Source: Paragordius varius (lineage: Eukaryota; Nematomorpha). Taken from it: DNA of 64,000 nucleotides. A model generated the notes under the pieces. It did no database searches and had not been told where the DNA came from. It saw only the letters and a program-made list of their open reading frames with translations. A program made the translations under genes and the position numbers. This document shows, piece after piece, positions 51,601 to 63,800 of this stretch (the stretch's first letter is position 1; each line of letters begins with the position of its first letter). Location: assembly GCA_964247055.1 (NCBI GenBank), contig OZ176050.1, positions 806,001 to 870,000 on the forward strand, written 5' to 3'.

Positions 51601-53420
51601 GATTTTAAAATAAAAATGGCTACCAAAAATCCAAATTTGATCAGGTGATGTCGCCATAATTTTTTGTGGGTAGCCCTATGGTAGTTCCATCATCACCCCA
51701 AATATTTTCGAGATCGGAGTATAAATGTAATTTTTATGAATTTTTTAAATATTTAAAAAATTTATTTTCGATTTTAAAAATAAAAATGGCTACCTAAAAT
51801 CCAAATTTGATCAGGTGATGTCACCATAATTTTTTTTGGGTAGCCTTATGGTAGTTCCATCATCACCCCAAATATTTTCGAGATCGGAGTATAAATGTAA
51901 TTTTTATGAATTTTTTAAATATTTAAAAAATTTATTTTATACGATTTTAAAAATAAAAATGGCTACCTAAAATCCAAATTTGATCAGGTGATGTCGCCAT
52001 AATTTTTTTTGGGTAGCCCTATGGTAGTTCCATCATCACCCCAAATATTGTCGAGATCGGAGTATAAATGTAATTTTTATGAATTTTTAAATATTTAAAA
52101 AATTTATTTTATAGGATTTTAAAAATAAAAATGGCTACCTAAAATCCAAATTTGATCAGGTGATGTCGCCATAATTTTTTTTGCGTAGCCCTATGGTAGT
52201 TCCATCATCACCCCAAATATTTTCGAGATCGGAGTATAAGTGTAATTTTTTTGAATTTTTTAAATATTTAAAAAATTTATTTTATACGATTTTAAAAATA
52301 AAAATGGCTACCTAAAATCCAAATTTGATCAGGTGATGTCACTATAATTTTTTTGGGTAGCCCTATGGTAGTTCCATCATCACCCCAAATATTTTCGAGA
52401 TCGGAGTATAAATGTAATTTTTATGAATTTTTTAAATATTTAAAAAATTTATTTTATACGATTTTAAAAATAAAAATGGCTACCTGAAATCCAAATTTGA
52501 TCAGGTGATGTCGCTATAATTTTTTTTGGGTAGCCCTATGGTAGTTCCATCATGACCCCAAATATTTTGGGGATCGGACTATAAATGTAATTTTTATGAA
52601 ATTTTTAAATATTTAAAAAATTTATTTTATACGATTTTAAAAATAAAAATGGCTACCTAAAATCCAAATTTGATCAGGTGATGTCACCATAATTTTTTTT
52701 GGGTAGCCCTATGGTAGTTCCATCATCACCCCAAATATTTTCGAGATCGGAGTATAAATATAATTTTTATGAATTTTTTAAATATTTAAAAAATTTATTT
52801 TATACGATTTTAAAAATAAAAATGGCTACCTAAAATCCAAATTTGATCAGGTGATGTCACCATAATTTTTTTGGGTAGCCCTATGGTAGTTCCATCATCA
52901 CCCCAAATATTTTCGAGATCGGAGTATAAATGTAATTTTTATGAATTTTTTAAATATTTAAAAAATTTATTTTATACGATTTTAAAAATAAAAATGGCTA
53001 CCTAAAATCCAAATTTGATCAGGTGATGTCGCCATAATTTTTTTTGGGTAGCCCTATGGTAGTTCCATCATCACCCCAAATATTGTCGAGATCGGAGTAT
53101 AAATGTAGTTTTTTTGAATTTTTTAAATATTTAAAAAATTTATTTTATACGATTTTAAAAATAAAAATGGCTACCTAAAATCCGAATTTGATCAGGTGAT
53201 GTCACCATAATTTTTTTTGGGTAGCCCTATGGTAGTTCCATCATCACCCCAAATATTTTCGAGATCGGAGTATAAATGTAATTTTTATGAATTTTTTAAA
53301 TATTTAAAAAATTTATTTTATACGATTTTAAAAATAAAAATGGCTACCTAAAATCCAAATTTGATCAGGTGATGTCACCATATTTTTTTTTGGGTAGCCC
53401 TATGGTAGTTCCATCATCAC
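48680..53420 (+). repeat. HOR region F1: 9-monomer unit (~1.55 kb)
   Basis: CCTTATGG occurs at 48740, 50293 and 51844 (1,553 and 1,551 bp), ATAAGTGTAA at 50686 and 52236 (1,550), TACCTGAAAT at 50931 and 52481 (1,550), and TACCAAAAATCC at 50070 and 51621 (1,551). The TACCTGAAAT monomer recurs a third time at 53691 only 1,210 bp on, a 7-monomer version lacking two units. Type W, A and G monomers are mixed within the unit. Confidence 0.85.
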
Positions 53421-56070
53421 CCCAAATATTGTCGAGATCGGAGTATAAATGTAATTTTTTTGAATTTTTTAAATATTTAAAAAATTTATTTTATACGATT
53501 TTAAAAATAAAAATGGCTACCTAAAATCCAAATTTGATCAGGTGATGTCACCATAATTTTTTTTGGGTAGCCCTATGGTAGTTCCATCATAACCCCAAAT
53601 ATTTTTGAGATCGGAGTATAAATGTAATTTTTATGAATTTTTTAAATATTTAAAAAATTTATTTTATACGATTTTAAAAATAAAAATGGCTACCTGAAAT
53701 CCAAATTTGATCAGGTGATGTCGCTATAATTTTTTTTGGGTAGCCCTATGGTAGTTCCATCATGACCCCAAATATTTTGGGGATCGGACTATAAATGTAA
53801 TTTTTATGAAATTTTTAAATATTTAAAAAATTTATTTTATACGATTTTAAAAATAAAAATGGCTACCTAAAATCCAAATTTGATCAGGTGATGTCACCAT
53901 AATTTTTTTTGGGTAGCCCTATGGTAGTTCCATCATCACCCCAAATATTTTCGAGATCGGAGTATAAATATAATTTTTATGAATTTTTTAAATATTTAAA
54001 AAATTTATTTTATACGATTTTAAAAATAAAAATGGCTACCTAAAATCCAAATTTGATCAGGTGATGTCACCATAATTTTTTTGGGTAGCCCTATGGTAGT
54101 TCCATCATCACCCCAAATATTTTCGAGATCGGAGTATAAATGTAATTTTTATGAATTTTTTAAATATTTAAAAAATTTATTTTATACGATTTTAAAAATA
54201 AAAATGGCTACCTAAAATCCAAATTTGATCAGGTGATGTCGCCATAATTTTTTTTGGGTAGCCCTATGGTAGTTCCATCATCACCCCAAATATTGTCGAG
54301 ATCGGAGTATAAATGTAATTTTTTTGAATTTTTTAAATATTTAAAAAATTTATTTTATACGATTTTAAAAATAAAAATGGCTACCTAAAATCCAAATTTG
54401 ATCAGGTGATGTCACCATAATTTTTTTTGCGTAGCCCTATGGTAGTTCCATCATCACCCCAAATATTTTGGGGATCGGACTATAAATGTAATTTTTATGA
54501 ATTTTTTAAATATTTAAAAAATTTATTTTATACGATTTTAAAAATAAAAATGGCTACCTAAAATGCAAATTTGATCAGGTGATGTCGCCATAATTTTTTT
54601 GGGTAGCCCTATTCCATCATCACCCCAAATATTTTGGGGATCGGACTATCAATGTAATTTTTATGAATTTTTTAAATATTTAAAAAATTTATTTTATACG
54701 ATTTTAAAAATAAAAATGGCTACCTAAAATCCAAATTTGATCAGGTGATGTCACCATAATTTTTTTTGGGTAGCCCTATGGTAGTTCCATCATCACCCCA
54801 AATATTTTCGAGATCGGAGTATAAATGTAATTTTTATGAATTTTTTAAATATTTAAAAAATTTATTTTATACGATTTTAAAAATAAAAATGGCTACCTAA
54901 AATCCAAATTTGATCAGGTGATGTCACCATATTTTTTTTTGGGAAGCCCTATGGTAGTTCCATCATCACCCCAAATATTGTCGAGATCGGAGTATAAATG
55001 TAATTTTTTTGAATTTTTTAAATATTTAAAAAATTTATTTTATACGATTTTAAAAACAAAAATGGCTACCTAAACTCCAAATTTGATCAGGTGATGTCAC
55101 CATAATTTTTTTTGGGTAGCCCTATGGTAGTTCCATCATCACCCCAAATATTTTCGAGATCGGAGTATAAATGTAATTTTTATGAATTTTTTAAATATTT
55201 AAAAAATTTATTTTATACGATTTTAAAAATAAAAATGGCTACCTAAAATCCAAATTTGATCAGGTGATGTCACCATAATTTTTTTTGGGTAGCCCTATGG
55301 TAGTTCCATCATCATCCCAAATATTTTCGAGATCGGAGTATAAATGTAATTTTTATATATTTTTTAAATATTTAAAAAATTTATTTTATACGATTTTAAA
55401 AATAAAAATGGCTACCTAAAATCCAAATTTGATCAGGTGATGTCACCATATTTTTTTTTGGGTAGCCCTATGGTAGTTCCATCATCACCCCAAATATTTT
55501 GGGGATCGGACTATAAATGTAATTTTTATGAATTTTTTAAATATTTAAAAAATTTATTTTATACGATTTTAAAATAAAAATGGCTACCAAAAATCCAAAT
55601 TTGATCAGGTGATGTCGCCATAATTTTTTGTGGGTAGCCCTATGGTAGTTCCATCATCACCCCAAATATTTTCGAGATCGGAGTATAAATGTAATTTTTA
55701 TGAATTTTTTAAATATTTAAAAAATTTATTTTCGATTTTAAAAATAAAAATGGCTACCTAAAATCCAAATTTGATCAGGTGATGTCACCATAATTTTTTT
55801 TGGGTAGCCTTATGGTAGTTCCATCATCACCCCAAATATTTTCGAGATCGGAGTATAAATGTAATTTTTATGAATTTTTTAAATATTTAAAAAATTTATT
55901 TTATACGATTTTAAAAATAAAAATGGCCTACCTAAAATCCAAATTTGATCAGGTGATGTCACCATAATTTTTTTTGGGTAGCCCTATGGTAGTTCCATCA
56001 TCACCCCAAATATTTTCGAGATCGGAGTATAAATGTAATTTTTATGAATTTTTAAATATTTAAAAAATTT
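49400..56070 (+). repeat. Region F duplication at 5,515 bp offset
   Basis: About 49,400-50,560 recurs at 54,920-56,070. GGGAAGCCC 49426/54941, TACCAAAAATCC 50070/55585, CCTTATGG 50293/55808, AAAACAAAAATGG with CTAAACTCC near 49,540/55,055, and TTTTTATATATTTT near 49,838/55,353 all give 5,515 bp. The CTAAACTCC and TATATATTTT pair appears a third time near 61,767-62,070. Confidence 0.83.
50065..50234 (+). repeat. 170-bp monomer subtype (CTACCAAAAATCC and TTTTCGATTTT)
   Basis: This monomer reads CTACCAAAAATCC instead of CTACCTAAAATCC, has TTTTTTGTGGG in the T-run, and lacks ATA before CGATTTT near its 3' end. Copies of TACCAAAAATCC start at 50070, 51621, 55585, 59021 and 63334, giving offsets of 1,551, 5,515 and 7,400 bp that define the duplications of this region. 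Confidence 0.88.
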
Positions 56071-59000
56071 ATTTTCGATTTTAAAAATAAAAATGGCTAC
56101 CTAAAATCCAAATTTGATCAGGTGATGTCACCATAATTTTTTTTGGGTAGCCTTATGGTAGTTCCATCATCACCCCAAATATTTTCGAGATCGGAGTATA
56201 AATGTAATTTTTATGAATTTTTTAAATATTTAAAAAATTTATTTTATACGATTTTAAAAATAAAAATGGCTACCTAAAATCCAAATTTGATCAGGTGATG
56301 TCGCCATAATTTTTTTTGGGTAGCCCTATGGTAGTTCCATCATCACCCCAAATATTGTCGAGATCGGAGTATAAATGTAATTTTTTTGAATTTTTTAAAT
56401 ATTTAAAAAATTTATTTTATACGATTTTAAAAATAAAAATGGCTACCTAAAATCCAAATTTGATCAGGTGATGTCACCATAATTTTTTTTGCGTAGCCCT
56501 ATGGTAGTTCCATCATCACCCCAAATATTTTGGGGATCGGACTATAAATGTAATTTTTATGAATTTTTTAAATATTTAAAAAATTTATTTTATACGATTT
56601 TAAAAATAAAAATGGCTACCTAAAATGCAAATTTGATCAGGTGATGTCGCCATAATTTTTTTGGGTAGCCCTATTCCATCATCACCCCAAATATTTTGGG
56701 GATCGGACTATCAATGTAATTTTTATGAATTTTTTAAATATTTAAAAAATTTATTTTATACGATTTTAAAAATAAAAATGGCTACCTAAAATCCAAATTT
56801 GATCAGGTGATGTCACCATAATTTTTTTTGGGTAGCCCTATGGTAGTTCCATCATCACCCCAAATATTTTCGAGATCGGAGTATAAATGTAATTTTTATG
56901 AATTTTTTAAATATTTAAAAAATTTATTTTATACGATTTTAAAAATAAAAATGGCTACCTAAAATCCAAATTTGATCAGGTGATGTCACCATAATTTTTT
57001 TTGGGTAGCCCTATGGTAGTTCCATCATCACCCCAAATATTTTCGAGATCGGAGTATAAATATAATTTTTATGAATTTTTTAAATATTTAAAAAATTTAT
57101 TTTATACGATTTTAAAAATAAAAATGGCTACCTAAAATCCAAATTTGATCAGGTGATGTCACCATAATTTTTTTGGGTAGCCCTATGGTAGTTCCATCAT
57201 CACCCCAAATATTTTCGAGATCGGAGTATAAATGTAATTTTTATGAATTTTTTAAATATTTAAAAAATTTATTTTATACGATTTTAAAAATAAAAATGGC
57301 TACCTAAAATCCAAATTTGATCAGGTGATGTCGCCATAATTTTTTTTGGGTAGCCCTATGGTAGTTCCATCATCACCCCAAATATTGTCGAGATCGGAGT
57401 ATAAATGTAATTTTTTTGAATTTTTTAAATATTTAAAAAATTTATTTTATACGATTTTAAAAATAAAAATGGCTACCTAAAATCCAAATTTGATCAGGTG
57501 ATGTCACCATAATTTTTTTTGCGTAGCCCTATGGTAGTTCCATCATCACCCCAAATATTTTGGGGATCGGACTATAAATGTAATTTTTATGAATTTTTTA
57601 AATATTTAAAAAATTTATTTTATACGATTTTAAAAATAAAAATGGCTACCTAAAATGCAAATTTGATCAGGTGATGTCGCCATAATTTTTTTGGGTAGCC
57701 CTATTCCATCATCACCCCAAATATTTTGGGGATCGGACTATCAATGTAATTTTTATGAATTTTTTAAATATTTAAAAAATTTATTTTATACGATTTTAAA
57801 AATAAAAATGGCTACCTAAAATCCAAATTTGATCAGGTGATGTCACCATAATTTTTTTTGGGTAGCCCTATGGTAGTTCCATCATCACCCCAAATATTTT
57901 CGAGATCGGAGTATAAATGTAATTTTTATGAATTTTTTAAATATTTAAAAAATTTATTTTATACGATTTTAAAAATAAAAATGGCTACCTAAAATCCAAA
58001 TTTGATCAGGTGATGTCACCATAATTTTTTTTGCGTAGCCCTATGGTAGTTCCATCATCACCCCAAATATTTTCGAGATCGGAGTATAAGTGTAATTTTT
58101 TTGAATTTTTTAAATATTTAAAAAATTTATTTTATACGATTTTAAAAATAAAAATGGCTACCTAAAATCCAAATTTGATCAGGTGATGTCACTATAATTT
58201 TTTTGGGTAGCCCTATGGTAGTTCCATCATCACCCCAAATATTTTCGAGATCGGAGTATAAATGTAATTTTTATGAATTTTTTAAATATTTAAAAAATTT
58301 ATTTTATACGATTTTAAAAATAAAAATGGCTACCTGAAATCCAAATTTGATCAGGTGATGTCGCTATAATTTTTTTTGGGTAGCCCTATGGTAGTTCCAT
58401 CATGACCCCAAATATTTTGGGGATCGGACTATAAATGTAATTTTTATGAAATTTTTAAATATTTAAAAAATTTATTTTATACGATTTTAAAAATAAAAAT
58501 GGCTACCTAAAATCCAAATTTGATCAGGTGATGTCACCATAATTTTTTTTGGGTAGCCCTATGGTAGTTCCATCATCACCCCAAATATTTTCGAGATCGG
58601 AGTATAAATATAATTTTTATGAATTTTTTAAATATTTAAAAAATTTATTTTATACGATTTTAAAAATAAAAATGGCTACCTAAAATCCAAATTTGATCAG
58701 GTGATGTCACCATAATTTTTTTGGGTAGCCCTATGGTAGTTCCATCATCACCCCAAATATTTTCGAGATCGGAGTATAAATGTAATTTTTATGAATTTTT
58801 TAAATATTTAAAAAATTTATTTTATACGATTTTAAAAATAAAAATGGCTACCTAAAATCCAAATTTGATCAGGTGATGTCGCCATAATTTTTTTTGGGTA
58901 GCCCTATGGTAGTTCCATCATCACCCCAAATATTGTCGAGATCGGAGTATAAATGTGATTTTTATGAATTTTTTAAATATTTAAAAAATTTATTTTATAC

Positions 59001-60820
59001 GATTTTAAAATAAAAATGGCTACCAAAAATCCAAATTTGATCAGGTGATGTCGCCATAATTTTTTGTGGGTAGCCCTATGGTAGTTCCATCATCACCCCA
59101 AATATTTTCGAGATCGGAGTATAAATGTAATTTTTATGAATTTTTTAAATATTTAAAAAATTTATTTTCGATTTTAAAAATAAAAATGGCTACCTAAAAT
59201 CCAAATTTGATCAGGTGATGTCACCATAATTTTTTTTGGGTAGCCTTATGGTAGTTCCATCATCACCCCAAATATTTTCGAGATCGGAGTATAAATGTAA
59301 TTTTTATGAATTTTTTAAATATTTAAAAAATTTATTTTATACGATTTTAAAAATAAAAATGGCTACCTAAAATCCAAATTTGATCAGGTGATGTCGCCAT
59401 AATTTTTTTTGGGTAGCCCTATGGTAGTTCCATCATCACCCCAAATATTGTCGAGATCGGAGTATAAATGTAATTTTTATGAATTTTTAAATATTTAAAA
59501 AATTTATTTTATAGGATTTTAAAAATAAAAATGGCTACCTAAAATCCAAATTTGATCAGGTGATGTCGCCATAATTTTTTTTGCGTAGCCCTATGGTAGT
59601 TCCATCATCACCCCAAATATTTTCGAGATCGGAGTATAAGTGTAATTTTTTTGAATTTTTTAAATATTTAAAAAATTTATTTTATACGATTTTAAAAATA
59701 AAAATGGCTACCTAAAATCCAAATTTGATCAGGTGATGTCACTATAATTTTTTTGGGTAGCCCTATGGTAGTTCCATCATCACCCCAAATATTTTCGAGA
59801 TCGGAGTATAAATGTAATTTTTATGAATTTTTTAAATATTTAAAAAATTTATTTTATACGATTTTAAAAATAAAAATGGCTACCTGAAATCCAAATTTGA
59901 TCAGGTGATGTCGCTATAATTTTTTTTGGGTAGCCCTATGGTAGTTCCATCATGACCCCAAATATTTTGGGGATCGGACTATAAATGTAATTTTTATGAA
60001 ATTTTTAAATATTTAAAAAATTTATTTTATACGATTTTAAAAATAAAAATGGCTACCTAAAATCCAAATTTGATCAGGTGATGTCACCATAATTTTTTTT
60101 GGGTAGCCCTATGGTAGTTCCATCATCACCCCAAATATTTTCGAGATCGGAGTATAAATATAATTTTTATGAATTTTTTAAATATTTAAAAAATTTATTT
60201 TATACGATTTTAAAAATAAAAATGGCTACCTAAAATCCAAATTTGATCAGGTGATGTCACCATAATTTTTTTGGGTAGCCCTATGGTAGTTCCATCATCA
60301 CCCCAAATATTTTCGAGATCGGAGTATAAATGTAATTTTTATGAATTTTTTAAATATTTAAAAAATTTATTTTATACGATTTTAAAAATAAAAATGGCTA
60401 CCTAAAATCCAAATTTGATCAGGTGATGTCGCCATAATTTTTTTTGGGTAGCCCTATGGTAGTTCCATCATCACCCCAAATATTGTCGAGATCGGAGTAT
60501 AAATGTAGTTTTTTTGAATTTTTTAAATATTTAAAAAATTTATTTTATACGATTTTAAAAATAAAAATGGCTACCTAAAATCCGAATTTGATCAGGTGAT
60601 GTCACCATAATTTTTTTTGGGTAGCCCTATGGTAGTTCCATCATCACCCCAAATATTTTCGAGATCGGAGTATAAATGTAATTTTTATGAATTTTTTAAA
60701 TATTTAAAAAATTTATTTTATACGATTTTAAAAATAAAAATGGCTACCTAAAATCCAAATTTGATCAGGTGATGTCACCATATTTTTTTTTGGGTAGCCC
60801 TATGGTAGTTCCATCATCAC
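50620..60820 (+). repeat. Region F duplication at 7,400 bp offset (2.8 kb arms)
   Basis: About 50,620-53,420 recurs at 58,020-60,820. ATAAGTGTAA 50686/58086 and 52236/59636, TACCTGAAAT 50931/58331, 52481/59881 and 53691/61090, TACCAAAAATCC 51621/59021 and CCTTATGG 51844/59244 all give 7,400 bp (one is 7,399). By eye I found almost no differences between the arms, so this is among the youngest events in the window. Confidence 0.85.
54200..57810 (+). repeat. Three-monomer module with AATGCAAATT, three copies
   Basis: A type G monomer, a GCGTAGCCC type W monomer and a short type W monomer (AATGCAAATT, CCCTATTCC, GGACTATCAATG) occur in that order at about 54,200-54,710, 56,275-56,780 and 57,300-57,810. 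ATGCAAATT starts at 54563, 56625 and 57655, spaced 2,062 and 1,030 bp. The same module lies at about 32,145-32,640 (ATGCAAATT at 32494), 22 kb away. Confidence 0.8.
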
Positions 60821-63800
60821 CCCAAATATTTTCGAGATCGGAGTATAAGTGTAATTTTTTTGAATTTTTTAAATATTTAAAAAATTTATTTTATACGATT
60901 TTAAAAATAAAAATGGCTACCTAAAATCCAAATTTGATCAGGTGATGTCACTATAATTTTTTTGGGTAGCCCTATGGTAGTTCCATCATCACCCCAAATA
61001 TTTTCGAGATCGGAGTATAAATGTAATTTTTATGAATTTTTTAAATATTTAAAAAATTTATTTTATACGATTTTAAAAATAAAAATGGCTACCTGAAATC
61101 CAAATTTGATCAGGTGATGTCGCTATAATTTTTTTTGGGTAGCCCTATGGTAGTTCCATCATGACCCCAAATATTTTGGGGATCGGACTATAAATGTAAT
61201 TTTTATGAAATTTTTAAATATTTAAAAAATTTATTTTATACGATTTTAAAAATAAAAATGGCTACCTAAAATCCAAATTTGATCAGGTGATGTCACCATA
61301 ATTTTTTTTGGGTAGCCCTATGGTAGTTCCATCATCACCCCAAATATTTTCGAGATCGGAGTATAAATATAATTTTTATGAATTTTTTAAATATTTAAAA
61401 AATTTATTTTATACGATTTTAAAAATAAAAATGGCTACCTAAAATCCAAATTTGATCAGGTGATGTCACCATAATTTTTTTGGGTAGCCCTATGGTAGTT
61501 CCATCATCACCCCAAATATTTTCGAGATCGGAGTATAAATGTAATTTTTATGAATTTTTTAAATATTTAAAAAATTTATTTTATACGATTTTAAAAATAA
61601 AAATGGCTACCTAAAATCCAAATTTGATCAGGTGATGTCGCCATAATTTTTTTTGGGTAGCCCTATGGTAGTTCCATCATCACCCCAAATATTGTCGAGA
61701 TCGGAGTATAAATGTAATTTTTTTGAATTTTTTAAATATTTAAAAAATTTATTTTATACGATTTTAAAAACAAAAATGGCTACCTAAACTCCAAATTTGA
61801 TCAGGTGATGTCACCATAATTTTTTTTGGGTAGCCCTATGGTAGTTCCATCATCACCCCAAATATTTTCGAGATCGGAGTATAAATGTAATTTTTATGAA
61901 TTTTTTAAATATTTAAAAAATTTATTTTATACGATTTTAAAAATAAAAATGGCTACCTAAAATCCAAATTTGATCAGGTGATGTCACCATAATTTTTTTT
62001 GGGTAGCCCTATGGTAGTTCCATCATCATCCCAAATATTTTCGAGATCGGAGTATAAATGTAATTTTTATATATTTTTTAAATATTTAAAAAATTTATTT
62101 TATACGATTTTAAAAATAAAAATGGCTACCTAAAATCCAAATTTGATCAGGTGATGTCACCATATTTTTTTTTGGGTAGCCCTATGGTAGTTCCATCATC
62201 ACCCCAAATATTTTCGAGATCGGAGTATAAATGTAATTTTTATGAATTTTTAAATATTTAAAAAATTTATTTTATAGGATTTTAAAAATAAAAATGGCTA
62301 CCTAAAATCCAAATTTGATCAGGTGATGTCGCCATAATTTTTTTTGCGTAGCCCTATGGTAGTTCCATCATCACCCCAAATATTTTCGAGATCGGAGTAT
62401 AAGTGTAATTTTTTTGAATTTTTTAAATATTTAAAAAATTTATTTTATACGATTTTAAAAATAAAAATGGCTACCTAAAATCCAAATTTGATCAGGTGAT
62501 GTCACTATAATTTTTTTGGGTAGCCCTATGGTAGTTCCATCATCACCCCAAATATTTTCGAGATCGGAGTATAAATGTAATTTTTATGAATTTTTTAAAT
62601 ATTTAAAAAATTTATTTTATACGATTTTAAAAATAAAAATGGCTACCTGAAATCCAAATTTGATCAGGTGATGTCGCTATAATTTTTTTTGGGTAGCCCT
62701 ATGGTAGTTCCATCATGACCCCAAATATTTTGGGGATCGGACTATAAATGTAATTTTTATGAAATTTTTAAATATTTAAAAAATTTATTTTATACGATTT
62801 TAAAAATAAAAATGGCTACCTAAAATCCAAATTTGATCAGGTGATGTCACCATAATTTTTTTTGGGTAGCCCTATGGTAGTTCCATCATCACCCCAAATA
62901 TTTTCGAGATCGGAGTATAAATATAATTTTTATGAATTTTTTAAATATTTAAAAAATTTATTTTATACGATTTTAAAAATAAAAATGGCTACCTAAAATC
63001 CAAATTTGATCAGGTGATGTCACCATAATTTTTTTGGGTAGCCCTATGGTAGTTCCATCATCACCCCAAATATTTTCGAGATCGGAGTATAAATGTAATT
63101 TTTATGAATTTTTTAAATATTTAAAAAATTTATTTTATACGATTTTAAAAATAAAAATGGCTACCTAAAATCCAAATTTGATCAGGTGATGTCGCCATAA
63201 TTTTTTTTGGGTAGCCCTATGGTAGTTCCATCATCACCCCAAATATTGTCGAGATCGGAGTATAAATGTGATTTTTATGAATTTTTTAAATATTTAAAAA
63301 ATTTATTTTATACGATTTTAAAATAAAAATGGCTACCAAAAATCCAAATTTGATCAGGTGATGTCGCCATAATTTTTTGTGGGTAGCCCTATGGTAGTTC
63401 CATCATCACCCCAAATATTTTCGAGATCGGAGTATAAATGTAATTTTTATGAATTTTTTAAATATTTAAAAAATTTATTTTCGATTTTAAAAATAAAAAT
63501 GGCTACCTAAAATCCAAATTTGATCAGGTGATGTCACCATAATTTTTTTTGGGTAGCCTTATGGTAGTTCCATCATCACCCCAAATATTTTCGAGATCGG
63601 AGTATAAATGTAATTTTTATGAATTTTTTAAATATTTAAAAAATTTATTTTATACGATTTTAAAAATAAAAATGGCCTACCTAAAATCCAAATTTGATCA
63701 GGTGATGTCACCATAATTTTTTTTGGGTAGCCCTATGGTAGTTCCATCATCACCCCAAATATTTTCGAGATCGGAGTATAAATGTAATTTTTATGAATTT

